DNA of 64,000 bases, from contig NZ_PYAV01000002.1 of NCBI RefSeq assembly GCF_003014715.1, positions 62,001 through 126,000 on the forward strand, read 5' to 3'. The notes under the pieces were generated by a model. The model saw only the letters and a program-made list of their open reading frames with translations. It was not told the DNA's origin and made no database searches. Position numbers and translations under genes: made by a program. Position 1 is the first letter of the stretch. Each line of letters starts with the position of its first letter. This document shows, piece after piece, positions 16,330-23,757 of this stretch. This DNA comes from Salsuginibacillus halophilus. GTDB taxonomy: Bacteria; Bacillota; Bacilli; Bacillales; Marinococcaceae.

Positions 16330-16668
16330 TTACTCAATTTTGACGGTAAATGTCTCTACAGAAGATAAAGCCTTTTCGTCGTCATTCATTAATTGCAGGC
16401 TGATTTCATGATAACCTGCCGAAAGCTCATCCACTTTAAATGCAGCCTGCTCAGCTCGATCGACCCACTCTCCATTGATATAAATATCAATCGCAGCTTG
16501 TGTCTTTTCTTCTTTTGAAGTTTGGAACGTGACATCAGACGCTGAAGTTTCAATGTAAACACTATCACCCTGAATTTGGTGCTGTACATGAAATTGAACA
16601 ACTTCTTCATTTGAAAAAGCTGCGGTTATTAAAAAACCAATAATTATTAGCCTTATTAAAACACGCAT
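16330..16668 (-). CDS. small exported protein of unknown function
   Basis: 112 residues from the ATG at 16668, with AAAGGAG nine bases upstream. A hydrophobic N-terminus (about 3-18) predicts export or membrane anchoring. The mature part looks like a single beta-rich domain (VYIETSASDVTF, IDIYINGEWVDRAE, HEISLQLMND), similar in texture to immunoglobulin-like or carbohydrate-binding folds. I do not recognise the family. It lies between ylbE and ylbF in the same direction, so it probably belongs to that transcription unit. Confidence 0.6.
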   Translation of the reverse strand: MRVLIRLIIIGFLITAAFSNEEVVQFHVQHQIQGDSVYIETSASDVTFQTSKEEKTQAAIDIYINGEWVDRAEQAAFKVDELSAGYHEISLQLMNDDEKALSSVETFTVKIE

Positions 16669-16745
16669 AAAAACGCGCTCCTTTCTCCTCAAAATTCAAC
16701 ATTAGTTGTAGTATGAGAAAGAAGCACGCAATTATGAGTCATTTA

Positions 16746-16976
16746 TCATTTTTGCTGTTTTAACAATTCCAAAAGCAATGCCCCGGCCTGGCCCTGTCTC
16801 GCTAAAAGATCTAATCGATCAGGCCAGGTTTTTTTATGGTAGCGTTTGGAAGCTTCAAGAAATTCAGCATATCGCTCCGGCGAGCGGCTTAACTTACGAT
16901 ACCAGGCAGGATCCTGCCGTAAATACGTTAAAGCGTCTTTGTCATAATAAATGGCTTCATACAACCTCCGCTCCAT
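16746..16976 (-). CDS. ylbE: YlbE-like protein
   Basis: 76 residues, starting at an ATG six bases after ylbD. The protein is small, basic and rich in aromatic residues (YEAIYYDKDALTYLRQDPAWYRKLSRSP), which matches the YlbE-like family. It has no membrane segment. Its function is unknown; the gene always sits in the ylb cluster next to ylbD and ylbF, and the close spacing suggests co-expression with ylbD. Confidence 0.75.
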   Translation of the reverse strand: MERRLYEAIYYDKDALTYLRQDPAWYRKLSRSPERYAEFLEASKRYHKKTWPDRLDLLARQGQAGALLLELLKQQK

Positions 16977-16982
16977 ATTCAG

Positions 16983-17360
16983 TTAAAACCCTCGGAAAGA
17001 AAACGGGTCATGTGATGGCGGCTCAGGCATTTGCTGCTCCTGTGGGCCTTGAAATTGCTTCATTAACTGCTGGACATTGCCGAGCACACCACTGAATTGA
17101 GACATATGCTTTTGCAGCTCTTGTACGTTAATTTGACTCAAGAGTTGTGTTAATGATTCTGCCTGCGATGATTGAGCCGGCGTATTCGATTCACTCCGGT
17201 AAGGTGCCCAAATTTCATCTTCTTCACCTAGAATATACCAATCCTGGTAAAGTTGATTCCAGTCTGCGCGTCCGGAACGTACTTCTTTAATTAAATCTGG
17301 GTGTTCTTGAATAAAGGTTTTAAAGGCTGCGACATCTGGATGAAGTGTTTCATTACTCAT
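16983..17360 (-). CDS. ylbD: YlbD-like coat protein family
   Basis: 125 residues from the ATG at 17360, which has GGGGGATC upstream. The N-terminal part VAAFKTFIQEHPDLIKEVRSG and the tryptophan-rich segment WNQLYQDWYILGEEDEIW match the YlbD family, annotated as a putative spore coat protein. The C-terminal half is Gln-, Pro- and Met-rich (MKQFQGPQEQQMPEPP) and probably disordered. It is the first gene of the ylbD-ylbE pair and divergent from the thioesterase gene. Confidence 0.75.
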   Translation of the reverse strand: MSNETLHPDVAAFKTFIQEHPDLIKEVRSGRADWNQLYQDWYILGEEDEIWAPYRSESNTPAQSSQAESLTQLLSQINVQELQKHMSQFSGVLGNVQQLMKQFQGPQEQQMPEPPSHDPFSFRGF

Positions 17361-17481
17361 ATTGATCCCCCTTTGAACAATCCAACATTCAGCTACTAAC
17401 AGACATATGCACATATGGATCAAAAGGTTCGCCTAAACCTTATGCTATAATAAAACTTACATTGATCCAGGGGGGATTGAC

Positions 17482-17967
17482 TTGACAAAAGATCAACTCA
17501 TCAAAGAAGCTGCAGCTTATATCGAAGCAGGCAGCGAAGAAGAAAGAGAAGCTTTCGCATTTTTACTTCAAGGGCTTCAAAAAAAGCAAAACGATCAATC
17601 TGGAAGCTACATCGGCGCTTGGCTGCAGCCGGAAAGAACTTATTTACCTGAAGGAAAATCTCAAATTACAATACCGCTGCGGGTCGTTCATGAAAACCCA
17701 CACGGTATTGCTCATGGCGGTATTACTGCTACTTTAATTGACATGGCTACGGGTGATATTGTTCACCGTTCACTCCCAGAGGGTAAAAAAGCCGTTACAG
17801 CCGATATGCATGTTCATTACTTACAACCGGGCCGTGGTGAAACATTAACTGCAACGGCTGAAATGATTCGTACCGGCAAAACGTTGTGCACCGCCCGCGC
17901 TGAAATATATGATGAGCGCGGTGTTAAAGTTGCCGAAGGAACAGCGATGTACGCAGTACTACCTTAA
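17482..17967 (+). CDS. PaaI-type hotdog-fold thioesterase
   Basis: 161 residues from a TTG start with GGGGGG upstream. The hotdog core shows the typical ENPHGIAHGGITATLIDMATGD, where the H-G-G turn and the following Asp form the thioesterase active site, then ADMHVHYLQPGRGETLTATAEMIRTGKTL. This family hydrolyses small acyl-CoA thioesters in the cytoplasm; the acyl substrate is unknown. An extra helical stretch of about 45 residues precedes the domain. Its stop codon overlaps that of the converging ylbC by four bases. Confidence 0.85.
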   Translation: MTKDQLIKEAAAYIEAGSEEEREAFAFLLQGLQKKQNDQSGSYIGAWLQPERTYLPEGKSQITIPLRVVHENPHGIAHGGITATLIDMATGDIVHRSLPEGKKAVTADMHVHYLQPGRGETLTATAEMIRTGKTLCTARAEIYDERGVKVAEGTAMYAVLP

Positions 17968-19079
17968 GGCGTGTGTGGGGATCCTTCTGAAGCCGGCCGT
18001 ACAAAGTTTTGGGTGTACGTCCGCTCAAACACACCTGATCCGTGATGAGTAAACTCTTCATGAAGCACATTTTCCCTGTGCCCTTCACTATTTAACCAAC
18101 CAATCGCAGCAGCTAAAGCATCTGTATGTTCTGCTGCAATATTTTCACCGGCCATTAATAAGTCTACATTCTGCTCCTGAAGCCGCTCTCCAAGCCCTGT
18201 ACCATCAGGAGCTGTATGTGCAAAATAATTTTCTTCTACCATATGACGGCTGTGCGCTGTTGCTGCTGTTGCTGCCTGCTCATGCCAAGATAACGGCGCT
18301 AAACCGTGTTGTTTACGAATCGCGTTATTATAAGCATGAATGGCCTCTGCATCAATGGCCTCTACATCTTCCCAATTTGCACGGGCTTCAGGTTTTTGGT
18401 CGGGTAGATCACCGGTATATGTCACCGGAAATGGCTGATGACGCACAAGTACATCTGGGCTCATATATCTTACAGCTGTTAACTGATTTTCGTGTACATC
18501 AAAATAAGCCTGTACGTATAGGTCTTCATCAATTTCAGCTACAGGGCGTGTTTCATGATGGTCTCCGCTGACATCAAACGTGTATGACCCTTGCTCTGTA
18601 TCTACAGATAACTCGTTTTCAAACGTCCAACTGTCTTCCACTGTTTGGCGGTCGTCGTGCAGGAAAACTTCATTTGTGCTGTTCATTTGTTCAGTCCCAG
18701 CTGCTGTAACAATCGTTTCGTCTTCAACGCCAAAAGCAAACACACCGCCTTCTCCTTCATACAAAAGCCAATCATAACCATAAGCTGAAGGCCCTTCGTG
18801 TCCTGGTGGTCCCCAAACTTCAATCAAATCCTGGCGCGACTGTCCCATCCATTCATTTAAGGATGAACGGTTTTCAGGGACATCAACAGTTTCCTCATCC
18901 TCATCTAATGAGTCATTTTCTTCGCTCGTGTCTATCTCCTGCTCATTCTCAATAATTTCATCAATATCCCAATGTTCCTCTTCCTCCGGTGTCTCATATA
19001 TAAAGGCGTAATAACTAAAGATGCCAAGAGCAAGCAGTCCTGAAAATACAAAGAAAGCAAACAAGCTTTTTAAAAACAT
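17964..19079 (-). CDS. ylbC: membrane-anchored CAP/SCP-domain protein YlbC
   Basis: 371 residues. One transmembrane anchor at about 5-27 is followed by an acidic stretch (about 32-70, mostly Glu/Asp). A CAP-associated domain comes next (LNEWMGQSRQDLIEVWGPPG, about 74-215). The C-terminal CAP domain (about 245-362) has HSRHMVEENYFAHTAPDG, AGENIAAEHTD and EGHRENVLHEEFTHHG, the conserved signatures. It acts outside the membrane. The biochemical role of bacterial CAP proteins is unsettled. The acidic linker fits a salt-adapted surface protein. Confidence 0.88.
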   Translation of the reverse strand: MFLKSLFAFFVFSGLLALGIFSYYAFIYETPEEEEHWDIDEIIENEQEIDTSEENDSLDEDEETVDVPENRSSLNEWMGQSRQDLIEVWGPPGHEGPSAYGYDWLLYEGEGGVFAFGVEDETIVTAAGTEQMNSTNEVFLHDDRQTVEDSWTFENELSVDTEQGSYTFDVSGDHHETRPVAEIDEDLYVQAYFDVHENQLTAVRYMSPDVLVRHQPFPVTYTGDLPDQKPEARANWEDVEAIDAEAIHAYNNAIRKQHGLAPLSWHEQAATAATAHSRHMVEENYFAHTAPDGTGLGERLQEQNVDLLMAGENIAAEHTDALAAAIGWLNSEGHRENVLHEEFTHHGSGVFERTYTQNFVRPASEGSPHTP

Positions 19080-19184
19080 TTTCTCCCCCTTATTTTAAAC
19101 GGACGATGTTTCTTTTAATTATCCTCTTAAGCCATTCATCCGTCAAAACAAAACACTTATCAGATTGAGCTTACCATGAAAAAA

Positions 19185-19213
19185 ACGAAGGCCACTTATA
19201 CAGCAGCCTTCGT
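19185..19213 (-). terminator. intrinsic terminator of ylbB
   Basis: ACGAAGGC pairs with GCCTTCGT; on the minus strand TTTTT follows. It lies about 30 bases beyond the ylbB stop. Confidence 0.75.
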
Positions 19214-19244
19214 CTTACCATGAATGATAAATACTTAACAATTT

Positions 19245-19670
19245 TTAATGATGAACTTCAACGGACTCGGAGATTTCTGATAAAGCAAATGATGCCTCGT
19301 CTACGGTTGTCTGCCCTTCAGCCAAGTCTTTCAATGCGACAATCCCTACAAGCTTACCTTGTTCAATGACAGGAAGTCTTCGAATTTGCCGCATAGCCAT
19401 TTTATTTGCTGCTTCATCCACATCCATATCCGGTGTGCCAGTTTCCATCTGTTCACTCATCGCCTCACGAACAGCTGCCGTTATGTTTTCGTTAGAGACA
19501 CAGCGCAATACAATATCACGGTCTGTAATCATCCCCATCAATGAACCTTCTTCAGTTACAGGAATTGCACCAACGTTTTCATCGCGCATCATCTGGGCGA
19601 CTTCAACAATGTGATCATCGGGGGTACATGTTTTCACATCTGTTGTCATCACTTCTTGAATCATAGACAT
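19245..19670 (-). CDS. ylbB: CBS-pair protein YlbB
   Basis: 141 residues from the ATG at 19670, preceded by ATAGGGAG. It consists of two CBS motifs: MTTDVKTCTPDDHIVEVAQMM with NVGAIPVTEEGSLMGMITDRDI, then DVDEAANKMAMRQIRRLPVIEQGKLVGIVALKDLAE. CBS pairs bind adenosine nucleotides; the ligand is unknown here. It matches YlbB in length and position, upstream of ylbC in the same direction. Confidence 0.8.
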   Translation of the reverse strand: MSMIQEVMTTDVKTCTPDDHIVEVAQMMRDENVGAIPVTEEGSLMGMITDRDIVLRCVSNENITAAVREAMSEQMETGTPDMDVDEAANKMAMRQIRRLPVIEQGKLVGIVALKDLAEGQTTVDEASFALSEISESVEVHH

Positions 19671-19823
19671 ATCATTCACACTCCCTATTTAGTATCATAT
19701 GTAGCTTCACCTTCGCATACTGTGTTTATACACGTTTGTCATTGGAATGCCAAACAATTGCGTTGCATATGATGATAATTCATAATATGATTAAAGAAGA
19801 TCATTGTCGTAGGAGGTTGCTGC

Positions 19824-20183
19824 ATGAAAATTACGGGATTTGATGTTCAAGAAAAGGAAATAAACTTTGCCCAGTTGTCACGAATCATGAGTGATTTATC
19901 ATTTATTCATGAAGGGCAGTGGGACTACGAACGTGTAACATTTGACGTTAAGATGCTTGATGCTACAGACGAGGCTACTTACTTTCTCCGACAACAGGCT
20001 GTTGCAATTAGCGGTGAGATTCCAAAAGATAATGCTGTTGTCAAACTTCTCACACCTGTTTTGGGCCGCCACTATTACCCACACGGGGTTGAGTACGATG
20101 AGGAATTCCCGGAAAAAATTGTTGCCAAATGCGAAAGTAAATTAAAGCAACTTGAAGGGGAACTGAACGAACTCGGCGTTTAA
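19824..20183 (+). CDS. YugN-like family protein
   Basis: 119 residues, starting at an ATG with AGGAGG upstream. The soluble alpha/beta chain (SFIHEGQWDYERVTFD, YFLRQQAVAISGEIPKDNAVVKLLTPVLGRHYYPHG) matches the YugN-like family, of unknown function. There are no membrane segments or catalytic motifs. It is monocistronic, with a terminator after it, and is the first of three plus-strand genes between ylbB and the cta locus. Confidence 0.75.
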   Translation: MKITGFDVQEKEINFAQLSRIMSDLSFIHEGQWDYERVTFDVKMLDATDEATYFLRQQAVAISGEIPKDNAVVKLLTPVLGRHYYPHGVEYDEEFPEKIVAKCESKLKQLEGELNELGV

Positions 20184-20209
20184 TTTGTACGCAAAAGTAA
20201 AAAAGAAGC

Positions 20210-20246
20210 AAAACCGGATGACTTTGTTCACCCGGTTTTCTTTTTC
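20210..20246 (+). terminator. intrinsic terminator of the YugN-like gene
   Basis: AAAACCGG pairs with CCGGTTTT around a loop of about 14 bases, followed by CTTTTT. Confidence 0.75.
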
Positions 20247-20302
20247 ACTTGCGTCAGCAAAATTTAAACTTGTTCAATGAAAGGCAGGAAAGGGGTATAA
20301 AT

Positions 20303-21364
20303 GTGTCTAGTTTTTTAACGAAAAGAAATATTATTGCTTTAACTACAATTATTATTGCAGCAGTGGCAGCTTATTTTATCCTTCCAGTTTCTGTCCCAAT
20401 CCTTCTTGCCTTGTTTACAGCCCTCATCTTATCACCCGTTGTACGAATAATGCATGAGCGGTTTAAAATGAAACGTAACCTAGCCGTGATGCTTACATTC
20501 ACAACCTTTGTACTTGCATTTGCCACAGCAGGTTATGTCATAGCATTACAAGCTGTTACACAGGTCATTTATTTTGTAGAAAACTTACCTGATTATATTA
20601 ACCAAATGAACCAGGCACTTCTTTCTTTCCAAACAAATTTAGAGCATACATATGCTGACGTACCGCCGGATCTTATCCGTGAAATTAACAGCCAGATTAA
20701 CGAAAGCTTAATTGCAATGCGAGATCAATTTTCCGAAGCGGATGTTATTGCCACCATCACCGCATTTGTAGCTTCAATACCTAATTTTTTAATTTCGTTT
20801 CTTGTATACTTAATTGCCTTATTTTTATTCATGCTCGAACTTCCACGTTTGCGAAAACAGATGTATTCATTTATGAAAGAAAGCACAGCAGAAAAGGTTC
20901 ATTTTATGAGCTCACGGCTGGCATTTGTCATCGCAGGTTTTTTCAAAGCCCAATTTTTAGTCAGTATCATTATATTTGCCGTCAGCTACATTACGCTGCT
21001 ATTTATAGCACCAGAACTTGCTCTCATTATGTCCATTATCATTTGGTTAATTGACTTTATACCTATCATTGGGTCGATTGCGGTATTAAGTCCATGGGCA
21101 CTATTTGAGTTTATCGTAAACGGCGATGTGTTTTTAGGTACGCAACTTTTAATTCTTGCAGCCGTGTTGTTAATTATCCGGCGTACCGTCGAACCAAAAG
21201 TAATGGGGCACCACATTGGATTATCCCCGCTTGCTACCTTAATCTCACTTTATATTGGACTGATGCTTTTCGGTGTTATTGGGTTCATCGCCGGCCCGCT
21301 GCTTGTCATTGCATTTACATCTGCACGTGAAGCAGGTATTATAAAACTGAATTTTAAAGTTTAA
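20303..21364 (+). CDS. AI-2E family transporter (YtvI/YueF-like permease)
   Basis: 353 residues from the GTG at 20303, with AGGAAAGGGG upstream. About eight transmembrane helices are visible, with a long amphipathic stretch at about 85-150 (NLPDYINQMNQALLSFQ). The C-terminal half carries the family motif WLIDFIPIIGSIAVLSPWALFEF and the conserved [25 protein letters not shown]. Members export small molecules or exchange ions (some are Na+(Li+)/H+ antiporters); AI-2 transport itself is not general. The substrate cannot be assigned. Confidence 0.85.
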   Translation: MSSFLTKRNIIALTTIIIAAVAAYFILPVSVPILLALFTALILSPVVRIMHERFKMKRNLAVMLTFTTFVLAFATAGYVIALQAVTQVIYFVENLPDYINQMNQALLSFQTNLEHTYADVPPDLIREINSQINESLIAMRDQFSEADVIATITAFVASIPNFLISFLVYLIALFLFMLELPRLRKQMYSFMKESTAEKVHFMSSRLAFVIAGFFKAQFLVSIIIFAVSYITLLFIAPELALIMSIIIWLIDFIPIIGSIAVLSPWALFEFIVNGDVFLGTQLLILAAVLLIIRRTVEPKVMGHHIGLSPLATLISLYIGLMLFGVIGFIAGPLLVIAFTSAREAGIIKLNFKV

Positions 21365-21455
21365 AGTTATAGTACCGTAGCAATAAATGTGCTGCGGTAC
21401 TGCTTCGTTTAACGAGAGACCTATTTTACAATGTTGAAGAAAGAAGGCGCTTTAA

Positions 21456-22067
21456 TTGAAAATTTTACACTTGAAAATTTGTTTGTTTCTTAGCTCATAT
21501 GCACCTGTTTTTTATATCGCTTTGATACGGTTGCAAGAGGATCATAACCTTGGAGCTATCGAGATGGGCACGCTATTCGCAATTACGACAGTGGTACTGG
21601 CTCATTGCTTTTATTACGCTTACCGCGGCCTTTTTAAACATCAACATAACAAAACCCAGCCTGAAATGGACCGGCAGATTGTAAATGTCAGACCAATTAA
21701 AAATGAACTTTTCACAGCTTATGTTGTTTCTTTTTTCCTACCGATTTTAAATACAAGTTTCACCTCCGTGGCGGATACATTAACTTTTTTAATTATTATG
21801 GTTCTGCTTTTTGTACTTTCACTTCAAGTAAACATGTACTATTTCAATCCGCTTATGCTCGTGTTATTTAAATACCAAGCGTTTGAGGTTAAAGTTCATG
21901 ATCATCATAAACTACACCCTGGTGATCCGCAGGAAGCGATTATTTTATCAAAACGTGATTTAGATTTTTTTTCAGACCGGCCTTATTTAAAGCTTGTAAA
22001 AATTAAAGACGGCGTTTATTATCATAAACACACGTATGAAAAAGAAGAAGCCACCGCAGACAGCTGA
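21456..22067 (+). CDS. four-helix membrane protein with a KwaA-like layout
   Basis: 203 residues from a TTG at 21456 with AGAAGG upstream. Four hydrophobic segments at about 8-26, 38-56, 88-106 and 109-128 are followed by a cytoplasmic tail. The sequence KNELFTAYVVSFFLPIL, the NMYYFNP turn, and a tail reading AIILSKRDL and LVKIKDGVYYHKH resemble in order the membrane subunit KwaA of the Kiwa anti-phage system. The resemblance is from memory of the family layout and unproven. No kwaB-like gene is adjacent. Otherwise it is an unknown membrane protein. It is a non-core gene within the ylb-cta region. Confidence 0.5.
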   Translation: MKILHLKICLFLSSYAPVFYIALIRLQEDHNLGAIEMGTLFAITTVVLAHCFYYAYRGLFKHQHNKTQPEMDRQIVNVRPIKNELFTAYVVSFFLPILNTSFTSVADTLTFLIIMVLLFVLSLQVNMYYFNPLMLVLFKYQAFEVKVHDHHKLHPGDPQEAIILSKRDLDFFSDRPYLKLVKIKDGVYYHKHTYEKEEATADS

Positions 22068-22090
22068 GTTAAGCTGCGCGGTGGCTTCTT
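22045..22090. terminator. bidirectional terminator overlapping two stop codons
   Basis: AAGAAGCCACCGC pairs with GCGGTGGCTTCTT, with an inner CAGCT/AGCTG pairing. It contains the stop of the upstream membrane gene and abuts the stop of ctaM. Confidence 0.8.
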
Positions 22091-22650
22091 TAGTAATACG
22101 GAGAAATCATTAAATAAACGAGCACACCTGTAATGCTGACGTACAACCAAATCGGCATCGTCCAACGTGCAATCTTTCGGTGACGTTCAACTTGATTTGT
22201 AATGCCCCAGAAGAACGAAAACAATGCTAATGGAACGATAATGATTGCTAAAATAATATGCGTAATTAAAATAAAGTAATACGTATATGCAAGCAGCCCT
22301 GTACCGCCGTACGCTGTTTCATCAGCTAAGAAGTGATATGTGACGTACGTTACTAAAAAGAGCGCAGTGGTGGTAAATGCTGCATAAATAAACCGTTTAT
22401 GAACTTTAACATTTTTACGCAAAATCGCAAACAACGCTGCAAATAAAAACACCGTCGTAAAGCTGTTAAAAATTGCATTCATCATTGGTAGCACCGTTAA
22501 ATCAAAACCTATATCATCCCCTGCATATCCATCCATTAAAAACAGCAAAACAACGAGCCCATTAATTAAAACCGTTAGTGTAACAACAATAGGTGTAAAG
22601 CTTTTTGGCTTTTGTTCGTTCTCGTTTGTCGGTGTATCTGCTGAAGCCAA
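22090..22650 (-). CDS. ctaM: CtaM/YozB, DUF420 membrane protein for aa3 oxidase maturation
   Basis: 186 residues with five hydrophobic segments after a short hydrophilic N-terminus. Conserved DUF420 histidines are in KVHKRF, VTYHF, LITHIILA and VERHRKIARW. In Staphylococcus the DUF420 protein CtaM is needed for a functional heme-aa3 oxidase; B. subtilis YozB is the homologue. Here it takes the place of ctaG at the end of the cta cluster. A terminator separates it from ctaF. TATAAT (minus strand, 22686-22691) suggests a promoter of its own. AAGGAGGG precedes the start. Confidence 0.85.
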   Translation of the reverse strand: MASADTPTNENEQKPKSFTPIVVTLTVLINGLVVLLFLMDGYAGDDIGFDLTVLPMMNAIFNSFTTVFLFAALFAILRKNVKVHKRFIYAAFTTTALFLVTYVTYHFLADETAYGGTGLLAYTYYFILITHIILAIIIVPLALFSFFWGITNQVERHRKIARWTMPIWLYVSITGVLVYLMISPYY

Positions 22651-22743
22651 ATGGAACCCTCCTTTATGTATCAGTATCCAAATTCATTATACATGAACTT
22701 GTATATGTTACGTCACACTTCATATTACAATCTTTTGACGGAT

Positions 22744-22777
22744 AAAAACCGGTGGCGCCAAAGCACCACCGGTTTTT
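22744..22777 (-). terminator. intrinsic terminator after ctaF
   Basis: AAAACCGGTGG pairs with CCACCGGTTTT around a short loop, with T-rich sequence on the minus strand after it. It separates ctaBCDEF from ctaM. Confidence 0.8.
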
Positions 22778-22788
22778 CTTAATATCCA

Positions 22789-23133
22789 TTAAAACTTTGT
22801 TTCTCCTAACAATAATGCCAAAGCAATTATTGTCGGTGTTGATAAAAATACCCCGGAAACCATCATCATATTCGGCCATGCATGGTTTTTATCCTTCAAA
22901 TGCATGAAATAAAACAATTGAAGGAAGAACTGAATGACCGCCAGGCCTACAATAAACGGCACTGTGAAAACGGCTGGAATAATTTCGCTTCCAGTTGCAA
23001 TAAACGCAAGCAGCGTCAAAGAGATCATAAATGCAAAGGCTGTAATTTGAATCCGCTTCTCTCTTTCAAGCTGAATGCGTTCATCTTTTGACATTGCGCT
23101 TTTTTCAAAAGGCTGAGAAAGGTTTTCACCCAT
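22789..23133 (-). CDS. ctaF: cytochrome caa3 oxidase subunit IV
   Basis: 114 residues. A charged N-terminus is followed by three transmembrane helices at about 29-48, 52-73 and 86-108. QFFLQLFYFMHLKDKNHAWPN matches the bacterial subunit IV (COX4_pro) signature. The subunit stabilises the binuclear centre. It starts four bases after ctaE with GTTAAG-region spacing typical of this operon and ends just before the terminator. Confidence 0.92.
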   Translation of the reverse strand: MGENLSQPFEKSAMSKDERIQLEREKRIQITAFAFMISLTLLAFIATGSEIIPAVFTVPFIVGLAVIQFFLQLFYFMHLKDKNHAWPNMMMVSGVFLSTPTIIALALLLGETKF

Positions 23134-23137
23134 AAGC

Positions 23138-23755
23138 TTAACCTCCTACTCCCATAAGATAAACGACAGTGAAAATGAATACCCAAATCACGTCAATGAA
23201 GTGCCAATACAAGCTCGCCACATAAAACTTAGGTGCATTTGTCAATGTAATCCCGGCACTACGATAACGAATTAATAATGTGGTGATCCACCCCAGGCCA
23301 AATAGTACGTGAGCCCCGTGCAAGCCAACCAACGTATAGAACGAAGAAGCAAATGCACTTGTAGTATACCCTAAACCATAGTGGTAGTACTCGTAGAATT
23401 CATAAATCTCTAAACCGAGGAAAGAAGCCCCTAGCAGTACTGTAACCCACATCCAGACCATAAGTCCCTTAAAGTTGTTCTTTTTCATGGCAAACATGGC
23501 AAGCACGCTCGTCAAAGAACTTGTCAAAAGAATCATGGTCATAATGAACACAAGCGGCAGTGAGAAAATATCGCTTGATGTGGGACCATCAGCGGTACCG
23601 CTCATTAGACCTAAATATGTCCCGAAAAATGTGGCAAACATAATTGTTTCGCCGCCAAGAAATACCCAGAATCCTAAAAATTTGTTTTTACCGTCCAGTG
23701 TCGCCCTCTCCGGATGAGAGGGCAGACCCTTTGTCATATCAACGGAATCGGCCAT
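23138..23755 (-). CDS. ctaE: cytochrome caa3 oxidase subunit III
   Basis: 205 residues with five transmembrane helices, the short form usual in bacilli. LGFWVFLGGETIMFATFFGTYLG opens the protein, and GLHGAHVLFGLGWI and SLYWHFIDVIWVFIF are conserved COX3 signatures. It supports proton pumping by subunit I. It begins two bases after the ctaD stop and is followed at once by ctaF, so all are co-translated. Confidence 0.95.
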   Translation of the reverse strand: MADSVDMTKGLPSHPERATLDGKNKFLGFWVFLGGETIMFATFFGTYLGLMSGTADGPTSSDIFSLPLVFIMTMILLTSSLTSVLAMFAMKKNNFKGLMVWMWVTVLLGASFLGLEIYEFYEYYHYGLGYTTSAFASSFYTLVGLHGAHVLFGLGWITTLLIRYRSAGITLTNAPKFYVASLYWHFIDVIWVFIFTVVYLMGVGG

Positions 23756-23757
23756 GA

